Below, piece after piece: positions 58,730 through 64,000 of a stretch of DNA of 64,000 nt. The stretch is from Firmicutes bacterium UBA3553 (GTDB taxonomy: Bacteria > Bacillota > Clostridia > Tissierellales > Sedimentibacteraceae). The stretch's first letter is position 1, and each line of letters begins with the position of its first letter. Location: assembly GCA_002381185.1 (NCBI GenBank), contig DFOA01000031.1:92292-156291 (forward strand). The letters run 5' to 3'. The translations under genes were made by a program, and so were the position numbers. The notes beneath the pieces are model-generated. The model saw only the letters and a list, made by a program, of their open reading frames with translations. It was not told the origin of the DNA and ran no database searches.

Positions 58730-60154
58730 TTATAACACCGACTTTAAATTATATTTTTTCATTTTACGATAAACGTTAGATAAATCAAGTTTCAATATTT
58801 GTGCAACCTTTACCGGGGATTTGTACTGTTCCAGAAGGTTAAGCAATAATTGCTTTTCACATTTATCCATGTAAGAGCTTAGGGAAAATGTTTCATCATA
58901 ATGTAAGTCATTATCTATAACCGGTGACACATTTATTTGCGAAATTATGTTGATGGTTTTATCTTCGTGCTGCAGCGGAGATTCTAGCGGAACAGCTGAA
59001 ATTATCAATTCTGTATCAGGAGATGAAATAATAAGCCGTTCGATAAAATTTCGTAATTCCCGTACATTTCCAGGCCATTTATAAGATAGCATGGCATTTA
59101 GCACATTTTCATCCAACGCTTTTACACAGTTGTATTTTTTGCAGAAATATTGCATATAAAACAAAGATAAAGGGATTATATCTTCTTTGCGCTCACAAAG
59201 TGGCGGAATATAGACTGATACTACATTAATACGGTAAAATAAATCTGAACGAAAAAGTCTTTCGTTAACAAGAGCCGGCAGGTTCTCATTTGTAGCGCAT
59301 ACAAGACGAAAGTCAATTTCTTTTGGTGTAACAGATCCCAGACGTGTAACTTGTTTGGTTTCAAGTACACGCAGAAGCTTCGCCTGCAGCCCGAGCGGCA
59401 TAGAGTTGATTTCGTCTAAAAATAAGGTGCCACCGTTAGCCGCTTCAATCAAACCTTCTTTACCGGAAGAAGACGCTCCGCTGAATGCACCCTTTTCGTA
59501 ACCATATAATTCAGATTCCATGAGATTTTCGGGAATTGCAGCACAATTTAATACAACAAAAGGACCTTTTTTGCGAAGGCTGTTCTGATGAATGTATTTT
59601 GTCAAAACTTCTTTACCGACACCTGATGGCCCGGAGATCAATATTGAGGCATCAGTCTTTGATACCTGAGACATCATTTCCAGCAATTGTTTCATTTGAG
59701 GGCTTTCCGCTATAATATCAAATTGCAGATCCTTGGGATTTACTATTGAACCTGTAATGACGTGTTTGTTTAATATGCCGGTCTGAATGCGCTTGCTCGT
59801 TTTTTCAATTGGTTCCTGTGTAAAAAATATATATTTAATTGAACCATCTGGATTAAAGGTTGGGGTAGCGGTAGTAAAAAAATGATATACTTTATGAAAT
59901 AAAAAATCATTAATTGTGACAATAGATGTCACAGATGCTTTTTTTTCTATAACCATATCCCAGACACTGGAAGTCAGGTATCCCTGTTCTTTAAATTTCG
60001 GAATAGACATACCCATATAACTATCCCGCGATCTATTAAGAAGATTACAATATTCATTGTTAACATAAAGATAATTGCCTTCCGCATCCAATACAAAAAT
60101 ACCAATATCTATATTTTCCAGTATTGTTGTTAAAAACTCGTAACTATATTCCAT
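58730..60154 (-). CDS. Sigma-54-dependent transcriptional activator (PAS-AAA-Fis)
   Basis: A 474-residue activator. N-terminal PAS domain (about 8-110), central AAA+ domain with Walker A GPSGVGKE, Walker B GGTLFLDEI, and the sigma-54 contact loop as GAFSGA instead of GAFTGA. The C-terminal Fis-type helix-turn-helix is AQILKLDLSNVYRKMKKY. It is transcribed away from the catabolic operon at 60463 and should activate it. The PAS domain may sense a small ligand or redox state. Confidence 0.93.
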   Translation of the reverse strand: MEYSYEFLTTILENIDIGIFVLDAEGNYLYVNNEYCNLLNRSRDSYMGMSIPKFKEQGYLTSSVWDMVIEKKASVTSIVTINDFLFHKVYHFFTTATPTFNPDGSIKYIFFTQEPIEKTSKRIQTGILNKHVITGSIVNPKDLQFDIIAESPQMKQLLEMMSQVSKTDASILISGPSGVGKEVLTKYIHQNSLRKKGPFVVLNCAAIPENLMESELYGYEKGAFSGASSSGKEGLIEAANGGTLFLDEINSMPLGLQAKLLRVLETKQVTRLGSVTPKEIDFRLVCATNENLPALVNERLFRSDLFYRINVVSVYIPPLCERKEDIIPLSLFYMQYFCKKYNCVKALDENVLNAMLSYKWPGNVRELRNFIERLIISSPDTELIISAVPLESPLQHEDKTINIISQINVSPVIDNDLHYDETFSLSSYMDKCEKQLLLNLLEQYKSPVKVAQILKLDLSNVYRKMKKYNLKSVL

Positions 60155-60202
60155 AAGATTCTCCTGTTACTTTTTTATTAATAATTAATATTATCATTTG
60201 AT

Positions 60203-60246
60203 TTGCAATATTGCAAGAATAAAATGCGATAATGCAAATTTTTGCG
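60203..60246. promoter_or_regulatory. Candidate upstream activator (enhancer) sites
   Basis: Two dyads lie 150-190 bases before the -24/-12 promoter: TTGCAATATTGCAA (60203-60216, perfect) and TGCAAATTTTTGCG (60233-60246, with a near-perfect GCAAA/TTTGC). Both share TTGCAA-type half-sites and lie just upstream of the activator gene start. They fit enhancer sites for the sigma-54 activator, perhaps also autoregulatory. Confidence 0.55.
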
Positions 60247-60389
60247 TTTTCGCCATTAAATTTTTAATAAAAACTTTTAATTAAAATAAAATTCAAAGAA
60301 TTATATTGCGTAAAGTTATGATGTGCTTTCAACACTTTAATGAATTGTAATTTTAAATAATTATATCAATTTAAAAAAATAGCACAAAT

Positions 60390-60405
60390 TGGCATTATAG
60401 TTGCT
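60390..60405 (+). promoter_or_regulatory. Sigma-54 promoter (-24/-12)
   Basis: TGGCATTATAGTTGCT has the GG and GC doublets exactly 10 bases apart and matches TGGCAC-N5-TTGCW with one departure. The transcription start would be near 60417, about 45 bases before the dehydrogenase ATG. The 308-base interval from 60155 to 60462 holds only these regulatory sites. Confidence 0.85.
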
Positions 60406-60462
60406 ATTAAGAGGTTGTATTAAAAAATATAGTTTTTGAATGGAATTATGGAGGTTAATATT

Positions 60463-61509
60463 ATGAGAATTGCTATTGTAGGTTGTGGAGCTATGGGCAC
60501 TGTTCTGGGTGCATTCCTGACCAAGAATGGGTGCCCTGTAGATTTTATTGATAGCTACGAAGAGCATGTAAAAGCATTGAATGAAAAGGGTGCTCATATT
60601 ATTGGAAAAGTTGATTTTACGGTTCCTGTCAAAGCATATACACCTGATGAGATGGAAGGTATTTACGATATTGTCTTTTTGTTTACTAAACAAACAGCTA
60701 ATGAAGTTATTCTTCCTCAGCTGCTTCCTCATCTAGATGAGAACAGTACTGTTTGTACACTTCAGAACGGTGTACCGGAACCTTTTGTTGCAAAGTATGT
60801 TGGTGAAAGCCGTACAGTTGGAGGTGCAGTATTATGGAGCGCAACTTTTTCTGCTCCCGGAGTTTCAGAATTGACCCAGGATGTAAGCAACCTAGATCAT
60901 TTTTTTGACATTGGAGAAATCAACGGAAAAGTTACCGATCGTATTAAGAAAATTGCAGAGATTCTGAATTATATGGGCACAACATCAGTGTCAACTAACC
61001 TTATGGCTTCCAGATGGGGCAAACTGGTTAACAATGCATGTGTGAGCGGGATGTCTGCTGCCTGCGGGTGTACGTTTGGAGAAGTGATGAACAATGAAAA
61101 GGCAAGAGCTTGCGTGAGTTATTTAGGACGCGAGGTTAATGTATGCTGTGAGGCAGAAGGCTATGAATTACCACTATTGGTTTTAGGTTTATCTCCTGAT
61201 TCATTATCACTTAAAGACCAAGAGCAATTTGATGAAAATCAGCAGATGTTTATATACATGTATTCTTTCGCTCCCGGTGCTAAGGCAAGTATGCTTCAAG
61301 ATTTGGAAAAAGGTAAGGTTACAGAAGTTCAAATGATTAACGGTTACGTTTCTGAAATAGGCAAGAAGCATGGGATTCCAACTCCTTTTAATGATACTGT
61401 TATCGAAATTGTTAAAAAAATTGAGAACAAGGAATTACCTTTATCTATGAGCAATCTGGAATATTTTAATGATGATTGGTTCACTTACGATATGTATAAA
61501 GCAAAATAA
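60463..61509 (+). CDS. Ketopantoate reductase-like (ApbA/PanE family) dehydrogenase
   Basis: A 348-residue NAD(P)-dependent enzyme. The Rossmann loop is IAIVGCGAMGTVLGAFL, then LFTKQTANEV, TLQNGVPEP and a C-terminal helical domain with ASMLQDLEKGKVTEVQMINGYV, which matches PanE-type enzymes. In this operon it probably oxidises a beta-hydroxy acid to the beta-keto acid used by the BKACE enzyme, rather than making pantoate. ATG 60463 follows GGAGG by 8 bases. Sigma-54 control. Confidence 0.82.
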   Translation: MRIAIVGCGAMGTVLGAFLTKNGCPVDFIDSYEEHVKALNEKGAHIIGKVDFTVPVKAYTPDEMEGIYDIVFLFTKQTANEVILPQLLPHLDENSTVCTLQNGVPEPFVAKYVGESRTVGGAVLWSATFSAPGVSELTQDVSNLDHFFDIGEINGKVTDRIKKIAEILNYMGTTSVSTNLMASRWGKLVNNACVSGMSAACGCTFGEVMNNEKARACVSYLGREVNVCCEAEGYELPLLVLGLSPDSLSLKDQEQFDENQQMFIYMYSFAPGAKASMLQDLEKGKVTEVQMINGYVSEIGKKHGIPTPFNDTVIEIVKKIENKELPLSMSNLEYFNDDWFTYDMYKAK

Positions 61510-61563
61510 TGTAAGTTAAATTTATGAATATAACAAATAAAAATGAATGTTTAGGAGGGTATT

Positions 61564-62403
61564 ATGAAAGATAAAGTAATAATTTCATGTGCTTTAACAG
61601 GTGCTCTGACACCAAAAGAAAAAAATCCGGCTGTTCCATACACACCTCAGGAAATAGCTGATGCTGCTTATGCATGCTGGCAAGCAGGAGCTGCTATTGT
61701 GCATCTTCATATGAGAGATGATGAGGGTAAAGGTACAATGGATGTAGAAAGATTTAAAGAAAGTGTGCGATTAATAAGAGAGCATAAGGATTGTGATGTA
61801 GTAATTAACTGTACATCATCTGGTGGATTTGTTTCAAATGAAGATTATAGAATGACTCATTTTACTGAAATTCCTGAAATTGAAATGGGTTCATTCGACA
61901 TTGGTTCTTTTAATTGGGGAGATACCTTTGTATTTGATAACAATCCTGGCTTCTTAAAGAAGTTATGCAATGTTTATAATCAGTACGATGTTAAACCGGA
62001 AGTGGAAATTTTTGATTATGGTATGCTTGGAAATGCTAAATACTACATTGAAAAAGGACGTATTAAGAATCCTATGTGGTGTCAATTGGTTCTTGGTGTT
62101 TTAGGCGGAATGGATGCTACAGTTGATAATTTATTATACTTAGTCAGACATTTGCCTGAAAATGCGATATGGTCGGCTACAGGCATCGGAACCGGACATC
62201 TTCCGATCATGTATGCAGCTTTAGCATTAGGCGGACATATACGTGTTGGTCTTGAAGATAATCTTTATATGTCTCGTGGAGAGAAAGCAACAAACCCGTT
62301 AATGGTTGAAAGAGCCGTAAGAATAGTTAAGGAATTCGGCAAGCAGCCGGCTACTCCTGCAGAAGCACGTGAAATTCTTGGAATTAAGCCATTTGTCCGC
62401 TAA
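61564..62403 (+). CDS. BKACE family beta-keto acid cleavage enzyme (Kce-like)
   Basis: A 279-residue Zn-dependent TIM-barrel enzyme that transfers an acyl group from a beta-keto acid to acetyl-CoA, giving acetoacetate and a new acyl-CoA. VHLHMRDDEG holds two Zn-ligand His residues, and INCTSSGG and GIGTGHLP are typical. The first described member cleaves 3-keto-5-aminohexanoate in lysine fermentation; other members act on dehydrocarnitine and various keto acids. The neighbouring dehydrogenase and thiolase support a catabolic route. Substrate not readable. Confidence 0.92.
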   Translation: MKDKVIISCALTGALTPKEKNPAVPYTPQEIADAAYACWQAGAAIVHLHMRDDEGKGTMDVERFKESVRLIREHKDCDVVINCTSSGGFVSNEDYRMTHFTEIPEIEMGSFDIGSFNWGDTFVFDNNPGFLKKLCNVYNQYDVKPEVEIFDYGMLGNAKYYIEKGRIKNPMWCQLVLGVLGGMDATVDNLLYLVRHLPENAIWSATGIGTGHLPIMYAALALGGHIRVGLEDNLYMSRGEKATNPLMVERAVRIVKEFGKQPATPAEAREILGIKPFVR

Positions 62404-62480
62404 TATAGCTGATTTTATAATTTAAGCAAGGTATATGTTGTGCTGTACCCTGCTAATTCGTTAAATTTTAGGAGGTAATT

Positions 62481-63650
62481 ATGAATAACAAAAGAGATGC
62501 TGTGATAGTGGCTTATGGACGCTCACCGCTTGCTAAAGCATTTAAAGGTTCTTTCGCAAAGACTCATCCCATAGAATATGGTGCACAGACACTGAAAGGT
62601 GTCATTGCAAAGCTGCCTGGTTTTGATCCGGCTGTTGTTGATGATGTCATTGTAGGATGTGCTACACCGGAAAAATATACAGGTTATAATGTAGGCCGTT
62701 TGATTGCTCAGCGTGCAGGTTTTCCTGATTCTGTCCCGGGTCAGACAGTAAATAGATTTTGCTCATCCGGTCTTCAGACTATAGCCGCAGCTGCAAATGC
62801 TATTATGGCAAATCAAATGGATGTAGTAATAGCCGGCGGTATTGAAATGATGACTGATATGAACATGATATTTCCAAAGGAATATCAGGACACGATGTTA
62901 GCAGAACAAATTCCTGGCACTTACATTCCTATGGGCGTGACTGCTGAAAATGTTGTTGAACGCTGTGGTGTTACGCGTCAAGATATGGAAGCCATGGCTG
63001 TAGAAAGTCATAGGAAGGCAGCAGCAGCTCAAGCAGCCGGAAAGTTCGTTGATGAGATTATTCCAATAACAGTAAATACTGACGATGGACAGGTTGTTGT
63101 CTCTCAAGATGAAGGCATTCGTCCAGGTACAAAAATGGAAGACCTGGCTGCACTTAAAACACCATTTAAAGAGGATGGTTCAGTAACTGCAGCTACATCG
63201 TCTCAAATGACTGACGGTACAAGTTTTGTTGTACTGATGTCACGGGAAAAGGCGGAAGAACTTGGCTATGCTCCAATAGCAAAATTTGTTTCATTTGCTG
63301 TGGGCGGTGTTGCTTCTGATGTTATGGGTTTAGGCCCTATCGTTGCAGTGCCTAAAGTTATGAAGCGTACAGGTCTGACTGTTGATGACATGGATGTAAT
63401 TGAAATCAACGAAGCATTCGCATCACAAGCTTTGGTTTGTATCCGTGAATTAAATTTGCCTTTAGAGAAGGTTAATCCAAATGGCGGCGCTATGGCCTTA
63501 GGTCATCCGCTTGGCGCTACAGGAGCAATCCTTACTTGCAAGGCATTGTCTGAACTGAAACGTACCAACGGAAGGTATGCATTAATCACAATGTGTATTG
63601 GCGGAGGTATGGGTGCAGCGGGAATTTTTGAAATGGAGAAGGGTAAATAG
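62481..63650 (+). CDS. Acetyl-CoA acetyltransferase (thiolase)
   Basis: A 389-residue thiolase. Catalytic elements are NRFCSSGLQTI (nucleophilic Cys near residue 90), INEAFASQAL, GGAMALGHPLGATGA with the catalytic His, and CIGGGMGAAGIFE near the end with the second Cys. It condenses or cleaves acetoacetyl-CoA, a likely later step after the BKACE product acetoacetate is activated. Ribosome binding site AGGAGG. A CoA transferase is not in the window. Confidence 0.94.
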   Translation: MNNKRDAVIVAYGRSPLAKAFKGSFAKTHPIEYGAQTLKGVIAKLPGFDPAVVDDVIVGCATPEKYTGYNVGRLIAQRAGFPDSVPGQTVNRFCSSGLQTIAAAANAIMANQMDVVIAGGIEMMTDMNMIFPKEYQDTMLAEQIPGTYIPMGVTAENVVERCGVTRQDMEAMAVESHRKAAAAQAAGKFVDEIIPITVNTDDGQVVVSQDEGIRPGTKMEDLAALKTPFKEDGSVTAATSSQMTDGTSFVVLMSREKAEELGYAPIAKFVSFAVGGVASDVMGLGPIVAVPKVMKRTGLTVDDMDVIEINEAFASQALVCIRELNLPLEKVNPNGGAMALGHPLGATGAILTCKALSELKRTNGRYALITMCIGGGMGAAGIFEMEKGK

Positions 63651-63703
63651 ATTATTATTCAATGATTTAAGAGGCATTGGTAAGAAAATTAAGGAGGCAT
63701 ATT

Positions 63704-64000
63704 ATGATATTTAATAACAGAGTCGCAGTTGTGACGGGCTCAACCCAGGGAATTGGGCTTGCAATAGCTAAAAGGCTTGCTAAAGAAGGTGTAAAAGTTG
63801 TTGTAACTGCAAGAAATATAGAAAAAGTAAATGAAGTTGTTGCTGAGATAAAAAACGATGGCGGAGAAGCTGTCGGATTTAAATGTGATGTGACAAACAG
63901 GGAAGAAGTTAAGTCTCTTGGAGAAAAGGTGGTTGAGAAATACGGAAGTATTGACATATTGGTCAACAATGCAGGGATAACAAGAGATGCGTCCTTTAAA
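63704..64000 (+). CDS. SDR family 3-oxoacyl/acetoacetyl-CoA reductase-like, 3' cut by window
   Basis: The first 99 residues of a FabG/PhaB-like short-chain dehydrogenase. TGSTQGIGLAIAKRLA is the cofactor loop and ILVNNAGITRDASFK the NNAG segment. Ribosome binding site AAGGAGG 7 bases upstream. It lies 53 bases after the thiolase in the same operon and probably reduces a 3-oxoacyl-CoA such as acetoacetyl-CoA. The catalytic Tyr-Lys part lies beyond the window. Confidence 0.88.
   Translation, partial: MIFNNRVAVVTGSTQGIGLAIAKRLAKEGVKVVVTARNIEKVNEVVAEIKNDGGEAVGFKCDVTNREEVKSLGEKVVEKYGSIDILVNNAGITRDASFK

Noticed and set aside
1..64000. tRNA, rRNA, CRISPR array, IS element, prophage or attachment site
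   Set aside because: I looked for transposase and integrase motifs, tandem spacer-repeat patterns and tRNA-like cloverleaves and saw none. A covariance or profile search was not possible.

Overview
The window is AT-rich and carries many clostridial features: a Phe T-box, two TPP riboswitches, a spore photoproduct lyase gene, several ECF sigma factors, a sigma-54 activator with a beta-keto acid cleavage operon, and GGAGG-type ribosome binding sites with frequent TTG starts. It most likely comes from an anaerobic, spore-forming member of the Clostridia. The genus cannot be fixed from the sequence alone. No rRNA, tRNA, CRISPR array, IS element or prophage was seen.

Layout. 1-10 kb: the end of purB, then pheA behind a Phe-specifier T-box, then a compact aro operon (aroF-tyrA-aroB-aroA-aroC-aroE-aroK). 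The aro operon is preceded by a leader peptide packed with Tyr, Trp and Phe codons and a terminator/antiterminator pair, which looks like ribosome-mediated attenuation. 10-19 kb: an FMN reductase-like protein, a cytosolic-type gamma-glutamyltransferase, an overlapping HAD/SemiSWEET pair, a run of unknown membrane, lipo- and secreted proteins, a phosphodiester glycosidase, an M48 peptidase remnant, and a flotillin behind an ECF-like promoter. 20-29 kb: a PstS-like binding protein, an MBOAT/DHHW polysaccharide O-acylation pair, a GH18 protein, a large catalase, a coiled-coil protein and an SDR. 29-34 kb: thiamine salvage, with one TPP riboswitch on cytX-HAD and a second on thiM-thiE-thiD. 34-44 kb: a surface glycosylation cluster (GT2, DUF2304, large membrane protein, EamA-like), a Uma2 gene and a decayed Uma2 copy, and secreted proteins ending in a WG-repeat/SLH protein.

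44-57 kb is an accessory and regulatory region. It holds a drug-efflux-type MFS gene broken by two frameshifts behind a 14-codon leader peptide with alternative hairpins that can mask its ribosome binding site; an ECF sigma/anti-sigma pair; a methyltransferase; an ATPase; a LysR gene divergent from a cation/proton antiporter; a 50-residue Cys-containing peptide next to an MFS exporter; splB; and a second sigma cluster. The sigma genes share a TGTAACG-type promoter, present three times. 57-64 kb: a DUF6199 lipoprotein, a second Uma2 gene, and a sigma-54 activator divergent from a dehydrogenase/BKACE/thiolase/SDR catabolic operon with a clear -24/-12 promoter and candidate enhancer palindromes.

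The most notable signals are the aromatic leader-peptide attenuator, the efflux-gene translational attenuator, the repeated ECF promoter, and an unexplained 43-bp module found at two loci.
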